Shown here piece after piece: positions 23,128 to 35,553 of a DNA stretch of 64,000 nt. The position numbers and the translations under genes were made by a program. The notes below the pieces were generated by a model. That model was given only the letters and a program-made list of their open reading frames with translations, searched no databases and was not told where the DNA came from. The DNA is from Patiria miniata (Eukaryota > Echinodermata > Asteroidea > Valvatida > Asterinidae), in NCBI RefSeq assembly GCF_015706575.1, contig NW_024037062.1, forward strand, positions 2,228,811-2,292,810, read 5' to 3'. The first letter of the stretch is position 1, and each line of letters starts with the position of its first letter.

Positions 23128-23274
23128 CACATTGTGGTTCTACAATTAGCCTTGGTTAATGCTCTCGTCGTCCTCCACTTTGATTGCTTTGTGCATTCGA
23201 CTGAGAAGGGTAAGCTTCTTTCATTTCGCGTTCGTTATTAACTGTCAGTCGCTGTAGAGAATTTCCATTCAAAA
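23128..23274 (+). repeat. 147-bp partial monomer
   Basis: The monomer start runs only to GCTCTCGTCG (23161-23170), then jumps to TCCTCCACTTTG near the end of a unit, repeating the last ~105 bp before the next full unit at 23275. It shares its breakpoint motif, GCTCTCGTCG, with the 298-bp partials. Confidence 0.9.
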
Positions 23275-25945
23275 CACATTGTGGTTCTACAATTAGCCTT
23301 GGTTAATGCTCTCGTCGTTATTCGTCCCGTACGCGGTCAATCGTCGGCATATATCCTCACGCGCTATGCACATGCAATTAAAAATACAGCGCGAACAGCG
23401 ACCTCATGTGGCCACTATTGTTTTATGCAAATCAGTTGGGGACGATCGAGAGCCTCGGTTCAATCGTCGGCATTAACTTAGGTTTTTCTTAATTTTGCCC
23501 TGGATTTCTAGCGCACGATCTCGTATGCGAATACAGATAAGTGTAGGCGGGGCTAATATGTGGAGTGTCCAATCACACCTTGGTAAATCCGGACGTCATC
23601 AAATGGAAAATCTTCTTCGCAAAAGATACATTGATGTTGTTTAGCATTTATATCCTAGTCATGCACCATCAGTTATTTAGTTATCCACTAAATAATATTC
23701 TTTACACTGAAAGGACGTGACATGTGGTCAATATGACATCAGTGTTTGAGGTACCATACACACAAACTGTTTTAGCATAGGGTCTATGTCCACACCAAGT
23801 TTCATTAAGATATGAAAGAATGGGGAAGTGACAATATGTAGAAAACAGTGTACGATGTCTGTGCGGGATAAATGGGACTTTTTGTCTCATTCTAAAGAAA
23901 AAGCTTCTATAATAACGAAGAACTACCGTGAAAGTCATCGGCCAATTTTAGCAGTTAATTAATGGGGAACAACTGTCGAAAAATGCAATATTCCTAACAG
24001 TGTACTCAACTCTAACTACACAACGCCCAAAGCAGAGTTGTCAGGGAAAAAAACTTTAACAATCCTCCTCTTTGATTGCTTTGTGCATTCGACTGAGAAG
24101 GGTAAGCTTCTTTCATTTCGCGTTCGTTATTAACTGTCAGTCGCTGTTGAGAATTTCCATTCAAAACACATTGTGGTTCTACAATTAGCCTTGGTTAATG
24201 CTCTCGTCGTTATTCGTCCCGTACGCGGTCAATCGTCGGCATATATCCTCACGCGCTATGCACATGCAAGTAAAAATACAGCGCGAACAACGACCTCATG
24301 CGGCCACTATTTTTTTAAGGAAATCAGTTGGGGACGATCGAGAGCCTTGGTTCAATCGTCGGCAAAAGCTTACGTTTTTCTTCATTTTGCGCTAGATTTC
24401 TAGCGCACGACCTCGTATGTGCATACAGATAAGTGTAGGCGGGGCTAATATGTGGAGTGTCCAATCACACCTTGGTAAATCCGGACGTCATCAAATTGAA
24501 AATCTTCTTCGCAAAAGATACATTGATGTTGTTCAGCATTTATATCCTAGTCATGCACCATCAGTTATTTAGTTATCCACTAAATAATATTCTTTACACT
24601 GAAAGGACGTGACCTGTGGTCAATATGACATCAGTGTTTGAGGTACCATACACACAAAATGTTTTGGCATAGGGTCTATGTCCACACCAAGTTTCATTAA
24701 GATATGAACGAATGGGGAAGTGACAATATACAGAAAACAGTGTACGATGTCTGTGCGGGATATATGGGCCTTTTGTCTCATTCTAAAGAAAAAGCTTCTA
24801 TAATAACGAAGATCAACCGTGAAAGTCATCGGCCAATTTTAGCTGTTAATTAATGGGGAACAACTGTCGAAAAATGCAATAATCCTAACAGTGTACTCAA
24901 CTCTAACTACACAACGCCCAAAGCAGCGTTGTCAGGGAAACAAACTTTAACAATCCTCAACTTTGATTGCTTTGTGCATTCGACTGAGAAGGGTAAGCTT
25001 CTTTCATTTCGCGTTCGTTATTAACTGTCAGTCGCTGTTGAGAATTTCCATTCAAAACACATTGTGGTTCTACAATTAGCCTTGGTTAATGCTCTCGTCG
25101 TTATTCGTCCCGTACGCGGTCAATCGTCAGCATATATCCTCACGCGTTATGCACATGCAGGTAGAAATACAGCGCGAACAGCGACCTCATGCGGCCACTA
25201 TTTTTTATGCAAATCAGTTGGGGACAATCGAGAGCCTTGGTTCAATCGTCGGCAAAAGCTTACGTTTTTCTTCATTTTGCGCTGGATTTCTAGCGCACGA
25301 CCTCGTATGCGATTACAGATAAGTGTAGGCAGGGCTAATATGTGTAGTGTCCAATCACCCCTTGGTAAATCCGGACGTCATCAAATTGAAAATCTTTTTC
25401 GCAAAAGATACATTGATGTTGTTCAGCATTTATATCCTAGTCATGCACCATCAGTTATTTAGTTATCCACTAAATAATATTCTTTACACTGAAAGGACGT
25501 GACGTGGTCAATATGACATCAGTGTTTGAGGTACCATACACAGAAAATGTTTTAGCATAGGGTCTATGTTCACACCAAGTTTCATTAAGATATGAACGAA
25601 TGGGGAAGTGACAATATGTAGAAAACAGTGTACGATGTCTGTGCGGGATATATGGGCCTTTTTGTCTCATTCTAAAAAAAAGCTTCTACAATAACAAAGA
25701 TCAACCGTGAAAGTCATCGGCCAATTTTAGCTGTTAATTAATGGGGAACAACTGTCGAAAAATGCAATATTCCTAACAGTGTACTCAACTCTAACTACAC
25801 CACGCCCAAAGCAGCGTTGTCAGCGAAAAAAACTTTAACAATCCTCCACTTTGATTGCTTTGTGCATTCGACTGAGAAGGGTAAGCTTCTTTCATTTCGC
25901 GTTCGTTATTAACTGTCAGTCGCTGTTGAGAATTTCCATTCAAAA

Positions 25946-28900
25946 CACATTGTGGTTCTACAATTAGCCTTGGTTAATGCTCTCGTAGTTATTCGTCCCG
26001 TACTCGGTCAATCGTCGGCATATATCCTCACGCGCTATGCACATGCAAGTAAAAATACAGCGCGAACAACGACCTCATGCGGCCACTATTTTTTTAAGGA
26101 AATCAGTTGGGGACGATCGAGAGCCTTGGTTCAATCGTCGGCAAAAGCTTACGTTTTTCTTCATTTTGCGCTAGATTTCTAGCGCACGACCTCGTATGTG
26201 AATACAGATAAGTGTAGGCGGGGCTAATATGTGGAGTGTCCAATCACACCTTGGTAAATCCGGACGTCATCAAATCGAAAATCTTCTTCGCAAAAGATAC
26301 ATTGATGTTGTTCAGCATTTATATCCTAGTCATGCACCATCAGTTATTTAGTTATCCACTAAATAATATTCTTTACACTGAAAGGACGTGACCTGTGGTC
26401 AATATGACATCAGTGTTTGAGGTACCATACACACAAAATGTTTTGGCATAGGGTCTATGTCCACACCAAGTTTCATTAAGATATGAACGAATGGGGAAGT
26501 GACAATATACAGAAAACAGTGTACGATGTCTGTGCGGGATATATGGGCCTTTTTGTCTCATTCTAAAGAAAAAGCTTCTATAATAACGAAGATCAACCGT
26601 GAAAGTCATCGGCCAATTTTAGCTGTTAATTAATGGGGAACAACTGTCGAAAAATGCAATATTCCTAACAGTGTACTCAACTCTAACTACACAACGCCCA
26701 AAGCAGCGTTGTCAGGGAAACAAACTTTAAAAATCCTCAACTTTGATTGCTTTGTGCATTCGACTGAGAAGGGTAAGCTTCTTTCATTTCGCGTTCGTTA
26801 TTAACTGTCAGTCGCTGTTGAGAATTTCCATTCAAAACACTGTGGTTCTACAATTAGCCTTGGTTAATGCTCTCGTCGTTATTCGTCCCGTACGCGGTCA
26901 ATCGTCGGCATATATCCTCAGGCGTTATGCACATGCAGGTAGAAATACAGCGCGAACAGCGACCTCATGCGGCCACTATTTTTTATGCAAATCAGTTGGG
27001 GACAATCGAGAGCCTTGGTTCAATCGTCGGCAAAAGCTTACGTTTTTCTTCATTTTGCGCTGGATTTCTAGCGCACGACCTCGTATGCGAATACAGATAA
27101 GTGTAGGCAGGGCTAATATGTGTAGTGTCCAATCACCCCTTGGTAAATCCGGACGTCATCAAATTGAAAATCTTTTTCGCAAAAGATACATTGATGTTGT
27201 TCAGCATTTATATCCTAGTCATGCACCATCAGTTATTTAGTTATCCACTAAATAATATTCTTTACACTGAAAGGACGTGACGTGGTCAATATGACATCAG
27301 TGTTTGAGGTACCATACACAGAAAATGTTTTAGCATAGGGTCTATGTTCACACCAAGTTTCATTAAGATATGAACGAATGGGGAAGTGACAATATGTAGA
27401 AAACAGTGTACGATGTCTGTGCGGGATATATGGGACTTTTTGTCTCATTCTAAAGAAAAAGCTTCTATAATAACGAAGATCTACCGTGAAAGTCATCGGC
27501 CAATTTTAGCTGTTAATTAATGGGGAACAACTGTCGAAAAATGCAATATTCCTAACAGTGTACTCAACTCTAACTACACAACGCCCAAAGCAGCGTTGTC
27601 AGGGAAACAAACTTTAACAATCCTCCACTTTGATTGCTTTGTGCATTCGACTGAGAAGGGTAAGCTTCTTTCATTTCGCGTTCGTTATTAACTGTCAGTC
27701 GCTGTTGAGAATTTCCATTCAAAACACATTGTGGTTCTACAATTAGCCTTGGTTAATGCTCTCGTCGTTATTCGTCCCGTACGCGGTCAATCGTCGGCAT
27801 ATATCCTCACGCGCTATGCACATGCAATTAAAAATACAGCGCGAACAGCGACCTCATGCGGCCACTATTGTTTTATGCAAATCAGTTGGGGACGATCGAG
27901 AGCCTCGGTTCAATCGTCGGCATTAACTTATGTTTTTCTTAATTTTGCTCTGGATTTCTAGCGCACGACCTCGTATGCGAATACAGACAAGTGTAGGCGG
28001 GGCTAATATGTGGAGTGTCCAATCACACCTTGGTAAATCCGGACGTCATCAAATGGAAAATCTTCTTCGCAAAAGATACATTGATGTTGTTCAGCATTTA
28101 TATCCTAGTCATGCACCATCAGTTATTTAGTTATCCACTAAATAATATTCTTTACACTGAAAGGACGTGACCTGTGGTCAATATGACATCAGTGTTTGAG
28201 GTACCATACACACAAATTGTTTTGGCATAGGGTCTATGTCCACACCAAGTTTCATTAAGATATGAACGAATGGGGAAGTGACAATATACAGAAAACAGTG
28301 TACGATGTCTGTGCGGGATATATGGGCCTTTTTGTCTCATTCTAAAGAAAAAGCTTCTATAATAACGAAGATCAACCGTGAAAGTCATCGGCCAATTTTA
28401 GCTGTTAATTAATGGGGAACAACTGTCGAAAAATGCAATATTCCTAACAGTGTACTCAACTCTAACTACACAACGCCCAAAGCAGCGTTGTCAGGGAAAC
28501 AAACTTTAACAATCCTCAACTTTGATTGCTATGTGCATTCGACTGAGAAGGGTAAGCTTCTTTCATTTCGCGTTCGTTATTAACTGTCAGTCGCTGTTGA
28601 GAATTTCCATTCAAAACACATTGTGGTTCTACAATTAGCCTTGGTTAATGCTCTCGTCGTTATTCGTCCCGTACGCGGTCAATCGTCGGCATTTATCCTC
28701 ACGCGCTATGCACATGCAAGTAAAAATACAGCGCGAACAACGACCTCATGCGGCCACTATTTTTTTAAGGAAATCAGTTGGGGACGATCGAGAGCCTTGG
28801 TTCAATCGTCGGCAAAAGCTTACGTTTTTCTTCATTTTGCGCTAGATTTCTAGCGCACGACCTCGTATGTGAATACAGATAAGTGTAGGCGGGGCTAATA

Positions 28901-31287
28901 TGTGGAGTGTCCAATCACACCTTGGTAAATCCGGACGTCATCAAATCGAAAATCTTCTTCGCAAAAGATACATTGATGTTGTTCAGCATTTATATCCTAG
29001 TCATGCACCATCAGTTATTTAGTTATCCACTAAATAATATTCTTTACACTGAAAGGACGTGACCTGTGGTCAATATGACATCAGTGTTTGAGGTACCATA
29101 CACACAAAATGTTTTGGCATAGGGTCTATGTTCACACCAAGTTTCATTAAGATATGAACGAATGGGGAAGTGACAATATACAGAAAACAGTGTACGATGT
29201 CTGTGCGGGATATATGGGCCTTTTTGTCTCATTCTAAAGAAAAAGCTTCTATAATAACGAAGATCAACCGTGAAAGTCATCGGCCAATTTTAGCTGTTAA
29301 TTAATGGGGAACAACTGTCGAAAAATGCAATATTCCTAACAGTGTACTCAACTCTAACTACACAACGCCCAAAGCAGCGTTGTCAGGGAAACAAACTTTA
29401 AAAATCCTCAACTTTGATTGCTTTGTGCATTCGACTGAGAAGGGAAAGCTTCTTTCATTTCGCGTTCGTTATTAACTGTCAGTCGCTGTTGAGAATTTCC
29501 ATTCAAAACACTGTGGTTCTACAATTAGCCTTGGTTAATGCTCTCGTCGTTATTCGTCCCGTACGCGGTCAATCGTCGGCATATATCCTCAGGCGTTATG
29601 CACATGCAGGTAGAAATACAGCGCGAACAGCGACCTCATGCGGCCACTATTTTTTATGCAAATCAGTTGGGGACAATCGAGAGCCTTGGTTCAATCGTCG
29701 GCAAAAGCTTACGTTTTTCTTCATTTTGCGCTGGATTTCTAGCGCACGACCTCGTATGCGAATACAGATAAGTGTAGGCAGGGCTAATATGTGTAGTGTC
29801 CAATCACCCCTTGGTAAATCCGGACGTCATCAAATTGAAAATCTTTTTCGCAAAAGATACATTGATGTTGTTCAGCATTTATATCCTAGTCATGCACCAT
29901 CAGTTATTTAGTTATCCACTAAATAATATTCTTTACACTGAAAGGACGTGACGTGGTCAATATGACATCAGTGTTTGAGGTACCATACACAGAAAATGTT
30001 TTAGCATAGGGTCTATGTTCACACCAAGTTTCATTAAGATATGAACGAATGGGGAAGTGACAATATGTAGAAAACAGTGTACGATGTCTGTGCGGGATAT
30101 ATGGGACTTTTTGTCTCATTCTAAAGAAAAAGCTTCTATAATAACGAAGATCTACCGTGAAAGTCATCGGCCAATTTTAGCTGTTAATTAATGGGGAACA
30201 ACTGTCGAAAAATGCAATATTCCTAACAGTGTACTCAACTCTAACTACACAACGCCCAAAGCAGCGTTGTCAGGGAAACAAACTTTAACAATCCTCCACT
30301 TTGATTGCTTTGTGCATTCGACTGAGAAGGGTAAGCTTCTTTCATTTCGCGTTCGTTATTAACTGTCAGTCGCTGTTGAGAATTTCCATTCAAAACACAT
30401 TGTGGTTCTACAATTAGCCTTGGTTAATGCTCTCGTCGTTATTCGTCCCGTACGCGGTCAATCGTCGGCATATATCCTCACGCGCTATGCACATGCAATT
30501 AAAAATACAGCGCGAACAGCGACCTCATGCGGCCACTATTGTTTTATGCAAATCAGTTGGGGACGATCGAGAGCCTCGGTTCAATCGTCGGCATTAACTT
30601 ATGTTTTTCTTAATTTTGCTCTGGATTTCTAGCGCACGACCTCGTATTCGAATACAGACAAGTGTAGGCGGGGCTAATATGTGGAGTGTCCAATCACACC
30701 TTGGTAAATCCGGACGTCATCAAATCGAAAATCTTCTTCGCAAAAGATACATTGATGTTGTTCAGCATTTATATCCTAGTCATGCACCATCAGTTATTTA
30801 GTTATCCACTAAATAATATTCTTTACACTGAAAGGACGTGACCTGTGGTCAATATGACATCAGTGTTTGAGGTACCATACACACAAATTGTTTTGGCATA
30901 GGGTCTATGTCCACACCAAGTTTCATTAAGATATGAACGAATGGGGAAGTGACAATATACAGAAAACAGTGTACGATGTCTGTGCGGGATATATGGGCCT
31001 TTTTGTCTCATTCTAAAGAAAAAGCTTCTATAATAACGAAGATCAACCGTGAAAGTCATCGGCCAATTTTAGCTGTTAATTAATGGGGAACAACTGTCGA
31101 AAAATGCAATATTCCTAACAGTGTACTCAACTCTAACTACACAACGCCCAAAGCAGCGTTGTCAGGGAAACAAACTTTAACAATCCTCAACTTTGATTGC
31201 TATGTGCATTCGACTGAGAAGGGTAAGCTTCTTTCATTTCGCGTTCGTTATTAACTGTCAGTCGCTGTTGAGAATTTCCATTCAAAA
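25946..31287 (+). repeat. Higher-order repeat, period 2671 bp (two copies)
   Basis: Unit lengths 892-887-892 repeat exactly: 25946-28616 and 28617-31287. Diagnostic differences recur at this spacing: the CACTGTGG start lacking ATT at 26838 and 29509, and GCATTAACTTATG at about 27922 and 30593. Confidence 0.88.
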
Positions 31288-31618
31288 CACATTGTGGTTC
31301 TACAATTAGCCTTGGTTAATGCTCTCGTCGTTATTCGTCCCGTACGCGGTCAATCGTCGGCATATATCCTCACGCGTTATGCACATGCAGGTAGAAATAC
31401 AGCGCGAACAGCGACCTCATGCGGCCACTATTGTTTTATGCAAATCAGTTGGGGACGATCGAGAGCCTTGGTTCAATCGTCGGCAAAAGCTTATGTTTTT
31501 CTTCATTTTGCGCTGGATTTCTAGCGCACGACCTCGAATGCGAATACAGATAAGTGTAGGCGGGGCTAATATGTGGAGTGTCCAATCACACCTTGGTAAA
31601 TCCGGACGTCATCAAATT

Positions 31619-31834
31619 ATTTGCAGCTATTCGCCTTTTGCGGACGTGACAGGAACCACAGTTTTGTGCATCTGTGCCGGGTGCAGAGACACACAACGTG
31701 TACGTGTATGGATTATGTACGGTGCCATGTTTCACTAGGCAAGTTTCCCCGCAACGATCGACCGATAAGAAAACGAGATTTAAGGTCAGCTAAGGCTATT
31801 AACATAATTAGCACCACCCCCAAAACCTCACATG
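31619..31834. other. Single-copy stretch at the right edge of the array
   Basis: Starts right after the truncated last unit (ATCAAATTA). No similarity to the monomer and no recognised feature. Confidence 0.5.
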
Positions 31835-32008
31835 GACGATTGAACTAAGGCTCTCGATCGTCCCCAACTGAATTGCATATACAAATTTTGGCCGCGTGAG
31901 GTCGCTGTTCGCGCTGTATTTTTACATGCATGTGCATAGCGCGTGAGGACATATGCCGACGATTGACCGCGTACGGAACGAATAACGACGAGAGCATTGA
32001 CCAAGGCT
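31835..32008 (-). repeat. Inverted partial satellite monomer
   Basis: The reverse complement matches the first ~185 bp of the monomer from GCCTTGG through GCTCTCGTCGTTATTCG, CACGCGCTATGCACATGCA and GTTGGGGACGATCGAGAGC to GTTCAATCGTC, with several substitutions and small indels. It is more diverged than units inside the array. Confidence 0.9.
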
Positions 32009-32861
32009 TTTCTACAATAAGAAAACAAACAATGTCACCCTGACCTCATTTCGGATTTTGCAAAATATATTATCTACTTTCCCTTCAAGTTTCATGACGA
32101 CAGGACCTTCCCTTAGGTGCTGTAACAATTGCATTTTTGAAGACGTCATCATGAGGTCACACACTTTTCACATATCTATGACCTAACAAACCAATTACAG
32201 AAAGAATTTTGAATTTACTATGTTGCGTTCATTAGATGTGGCATTGAACTTCAAAATGTACAAAATCCATATAAAATCATATGTCTTCATCTTAATGTCA
32301 CCTTCAGTTATAGTACATCCCGATATGTGTATACCGAAAATTTCGACAAAATCTGCCTTGTAGATCTCCAGATATAGGCCATTAAAAAATGCACCTGTGG
32401 TGATGTCATTTGGCAAATGATGATGTCATCATGACATTACTTGTCGAGACACAACTTTGCAGTAGGGGCTATGTCTGTGCTAACTTTGAATGATGTATGA
32501 CAAAGATGTATGACAAAGATGAAAGTCAAAAGTTGCGTCCAGAAAAGACGCGTACAAAGTCTATGGGATATGAGATACAACAAAAAGAAAAGGAAGAAAA
32601 GGAAGAAGAAGAGGAATAAGTAGAAAAGGAAGAAGAACAAAATCGGAACAGCTGAAGGGACAAATGTGTTGGTATACCGCTATAACGTCCTAATCCTCCG
32701 CTGTAAAAGATGATAACTCCCTGCACTTCTAGTACATTTTTCATACAAAGGGCGAGTTTCATCTGACCGAATCATTTCAGCCACGTACAGCATCAGAGAT
32801 TTATACAGGTTGTCAGCCATTGATTGATCAGTACCAATTAGTTTGATCGCTAGTTTAAATT
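32009..32861. other. Spacer between monomer fragments, possibly element-derived
   Basis: Non-coding. It contains TGATGTCATCATGACAT-type palindromes (about 32140-32160 and 32400-32440), phrases loosely like the monomer (TTCAAGTTTCATGACGACAGG; GGGGCTATGTCTGTGCTAAC), and a purine-rich run (about 32575-32640). It may belong to the same ancestral element as the satellite. Confidence 0.35.
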
Positions 32862-32960
32862 AGACAATAGCCTAAGCAGCATTGCCAGGGAAACAATCTA
32901 CTAACAATCCCTGACTTTGTTTGCTTTGTGCATTCAACTGAGTAGGGTAAGCCTCTTTCA
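32862..32960 (+). repeat. Diverged satellite monomer fragment, left half
   Basis: Matches the later part of the monomer: CCTAAGCAGC.TTG.CAGGGAAACAA, CTTTG.TTGCTTTGTGCATTC, ACTGAG.AGGGTAAGC and CTCTTTCA. It stops where the LINE begins and resumes at 36410 with TTTCGTGTTCG. Confidence 0.88.
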
Positions 32961-33179
32961 ATATACTGACGGTGTGCGCCTTGAGGCAGCCCCACATTTT
33001 GGCATCTTGAAAAGTCACATTTTCTACCACTGCGTCAATTCTTGATGACTCCAAGATTGCACATCAGGTGTGTGTTGGGTTCCTGTCCATTCCTGTCAAA
33101 CTGTTGTCATCAGTATGGAACTCTGTAATGTGACATTTGATGTTGCTTTTCGACAGCTATATGCCACCGGTCTGTAACC

Positions 33180-34478
33180 ATGATTCACGCACGGTGTAAG
33201 TGTCTTTTGTTATTGACAATTGCTACTACATTGTCCCTATCAACCATGTACACAGGGAAAGCACTGCAGTATAGCAAGGATGAACTGATAACCATCGAAG
33301 TCAAAATGACCAACCCAAGATCTAAACTCCCCACCAAAGTGTTCGATAACATGAGATCGCTTGGTATCACTACAAGGCACCGTCAACATAGGGGTTGCCG
33401 GGGAGGAAAACGAAAAGAAGGGGATACGACCAAACACCTTGACAAGAATGCCCTAACTATGACACACCTCGGCCTGATAAACTGTCAATCAGCTTGTAAT
33501 AAGTCAGATTTGATTATAGATCACATTCGTGACTATAACAATGACATCCTAGCTCTAACAGAAACATGGTTTCGTGCTGAACAAGATCGGAACACCGCTA
33601 GTATAACTCCCAAGGGATATAAGCTGGTACATATCCCCAGAAAAGGGCGTCGAGGTGGTGGTGTCGGACTAATCTACAAGTCTAGCTTGACGGCGTCTGT
33701 TGTCAAGCAGTGTAGCCATCCACCGCCATCTTCCTTTGAATCTATGGAAGTTGACATTCATAACCATGACAACAAGCACTTCCGAATCATTGTGTTGTAC
33801 CGTCCACCACACAGCTCATTAACTACGTTCATGGATGAGTTCGCCTCCCTTCTTGATCGGTATGCGTTGTTCACTGGGCAGCTTATTATACTAGGAGACT
33901 TCAATATCCACTGGAACAATGACGCCTACCCCAGCACCCCTACAGCTAATGACCGGCGTTTTGGTAACCTCCTCACACAGTTCAACATGCAACAATTGGT
34001 AACCACTGGAACTCACACATCTGGTCACACAATAGACTTTGTGATCATGCGACAGTTCGACACCCTCGTACAATCTGTTGACACATCGGACTTTGTGTCT
34101 GACCATTGTGCTGTCCATTGCCGGTTGGACTTGCGTAAACCAAGATATGTGAGGCACAAAATCACGTATCGGAAGATCACTGCGATAGACCCCACTAAAT
34201 TTAAGGATGACATTGCCACATCTCCGCTCATCACATGCCCTGCAGATACGCCAGACACCTTAGTCGACCAGTACAACTCTGTACTCTGTAAACTGCTTGA
34301 CTCTCACGCTCCCCCCAAAACCTGCAAAATTGTAGATAAACCAAAAATTCCTTGGTACAACAATGACATCGCAGAGGCCAAACGCAAGCGTCGTCAACTT
34401 GAACGACGCTGGCGAAAATCCAAGTTACAGATACACCGTAAGATGTTCCAGTCGCAGAGAGATCTGGTAAAATCCTAA
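33180..34478 (+). CDS. LINE ORF2, N-terminal part with endonuclease
   Basis: 432 codons. The N-terminal ~90 residues include a basic RHRQHRGCRGGKRK stretch. An APE-like endonuclease that nicks target DNA follows: LTETW (126-130, catalytic Glu), RGGGVG (158-163), LYRPP (206-210), GDFNIHW (239-245), SGHTIDFV (281-288) and SDHC (307-310, catalytic Asp-His). The frame then enters the linker and meets a premature TAA. The start at 33180 is simply the first ATG in the frame; the true start is uncertain. I saw no separate ORF1. Confidence 0.85.
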   Translation: MIHARCKCLLLLTIATTLSLSTMYTGKALQYSKDELITIEVKMTNPRSKLPTKVFDNMRSLGITTRHRQHRGCRGGKRKEGDTTKHLDKNALTMTHLGLINCQSACNKSDLIIDHIRDYNNDILALTETWFRAEQDRNTASITPKGYKLVHIPRKGRRGGGVGLIYKSSLTASVVKQCSHPPPSSFESMEVDIHNHDNKHFRIIVLYRPPHSSLTTFMDEFASLLDRYALFTGQLIILGDFNIHWNNDAYPSTPTANDRRFGNLLTQFNMQQLVTTGTHTSGHTIDFVIMRQFDTLVQSVDTSDFVSDHCAVHCRLDLRKPRYVRHKITYRKITAIDPTKFKDDIATSPLITCPADTPDTLVDQYNSVLCKLLDSHAPPKTCKIVDKPKIPWYNNDIAEAKRKRRQLERRWRKSKLQIHRKMFQSQRDLVKS

Positions 34479-34719
34479 TACAGGTATTACCAGACGAATT
34501 ACTACTCAGAGAAAATCCAAGGCTGTGATGGTGACCAAAGCGCCCTTTTCAAGGTCATAAACCATCTTCTGCACAAGAAAACAACACCCATACTCCCATC
34601 ATTTTATTCACCCAATGTGATGGCTACCCATTTTTCTGACTTTTTCGACAGCAAGATCTCCAAGATCAGAAATGACTTAGCAGAAATGGATCCCGGCATT
34701 AATCCTGCGCAGGCAGATC

Positions 34720-35481
34720 TTGAGTTTTGCCAATCTCCCCTTTAAAGTGATGAAGATCGTCAAGAGTGCACCGACGAAGACCTGCCCTGTTGACCCAATA
34801 CCGACATCGTTGGTAAAGGATCACATCAACGTGTTGATTCACCCTATAACACTGATCATCAACAAGTCACTCGCCACAGGTCACTTCTCGACATGCTTCA
34901 AGACAGCTCTCATCACACCCGTCATCAAGAAGAAATCACTGGACTCTATTGATCTAAAGAACTATCGTCCAATTTCAAATTTGCCTTTTATGTCGAAGGT
35001 TGTTGAGAGAGTAGATGCAGCCAGGTTGAATGCACATCTCATTCAACATAACCTGCGGGACAACCTCCAATCAGCGTACACTAAGTTTCATAGTGTTGAG
35101 ACAGCACTTGTCAAAGTTCACAACGACATAATGCTCGCTGTTGGCAACAAAAGGGTTGTTCTCCCGGTTCTGCTAGATCTCTCAGCAGCCTTCGACACCG
35201 TTGACCATAAAATCCTGCTACATAGGTTACAGTATCACTTTGGGGTACAGGGATCTGCACTTTCATGGTTCAGATCATACCTCCAAGATCGATCTCAGGC
35301 TGTCAACATATCTGGAGAGTTGTCTGATCGGTCAGTTCTCCGACATGGGGTTCCGCAAGCGTCCGTATTAGGACCTCTGCTGTTCACATTATACATATCT
35401 CCGTTAGGGCGCATTGCAAGACGTCATGGCCTACACCCTCATTTTTATGCAGATGACACACAACTCTATGCCACCTTCTGA
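34720..35481 (+). CDS. LINE ORF2, reverse transcriptase part
   Basis: 253 codons with the RT fingers and palm: NYRPISNLPF (81-90), LLDLSAAFDTVDH (151-163), GVPQASVLGPLLFTLY (210-225) and catalytic YADD (243-246). The usual G of PQGSVLGP is A here. The segment ends at an in-frame TGA directly after the YADD region, and its left end is a frame shift relative to the linker at 34480-34735. Confidence 0.88.
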   Translation: MSFANLPFKVMKIVKSAPTKTCPVDPIPTSLVKDHINVLIHPITLIINKSLATGHFSTCFKTALITPVIKKKSLDSIDLKNYRPISNLPFMSKVVERVDAARLNAHLIQHNLRDNLQSAYTKFHSVETALVKVHNDIMLAVGNKRVVLPVLLDLSAAFDTVDHKILLHRLQYHFGVQGSALSWFRSYLQDRSQAVNISGELSDRSVLRHGVPQASVLGPLLFTLYISPLGRIARRHGLHPHFYADDTQLYATF

Positions 35482-35553
35482 CCAAGTTCTCCTGGTGATG
35501 ACACTATTACACACCGTATTCTTGAAACATCCCTGAAAAACATCCAACAGTGG

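Larger units (their letters stand above)
11832..31618 (+). repeat. Satellite array, ~890-bp monomer, 21 units plus partials
   Basis: Tandem head-to-tail array. Counting units from CACATTGTGG, starts are at 11832, 12724, 13614, 14506, 15696, 16586, 17478, 18668, 19558, 20453, 21343, 22238, 23275, 24167, 25058, 25946, 26838, 27725, 28617, 29509, 30396 and 31288 (last unit cut at 31618). Usual lengths are 887-895 bp. Monomers fall into two length types: type a with GTGACCTGTGGTC or GTGACATGTGGTC, and type b with GTGACGTGGTC. The order is a-b-a-a-b-a-a-b-a-b-a-b-a-a-b-a-b-a-a-b-a, so two b units never adjoin. No rRNA, snRNA or tRNA sequence is in the unit. Short open frames recur in all units but are interrupted in several, so I do not call genes. 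Confidence 0.97.

Noticed and set aside
11832-31618. The many recurring plus- and minus-strand ORFs (61-165 codons) in the array as a tandem gene family
   Set aside because: Several overlapping frames on both strands stay open together, units differ by indels that shift them, and no domain or splice logic fits. Monomer identity explains the recurrence.
11832-31618. The array as a tandem RNA gene cluster (5S, snRNA, spliced leader)
   Set aside because: I looked for 5S and U1-U6 core sequences in the monomer and found none, nor a clear pol III terminator and promoter pair.
33185-33437. Minus-strand frames over the LINE
   Set aside because: Shadows of the plus-strand endonuclease ORF.
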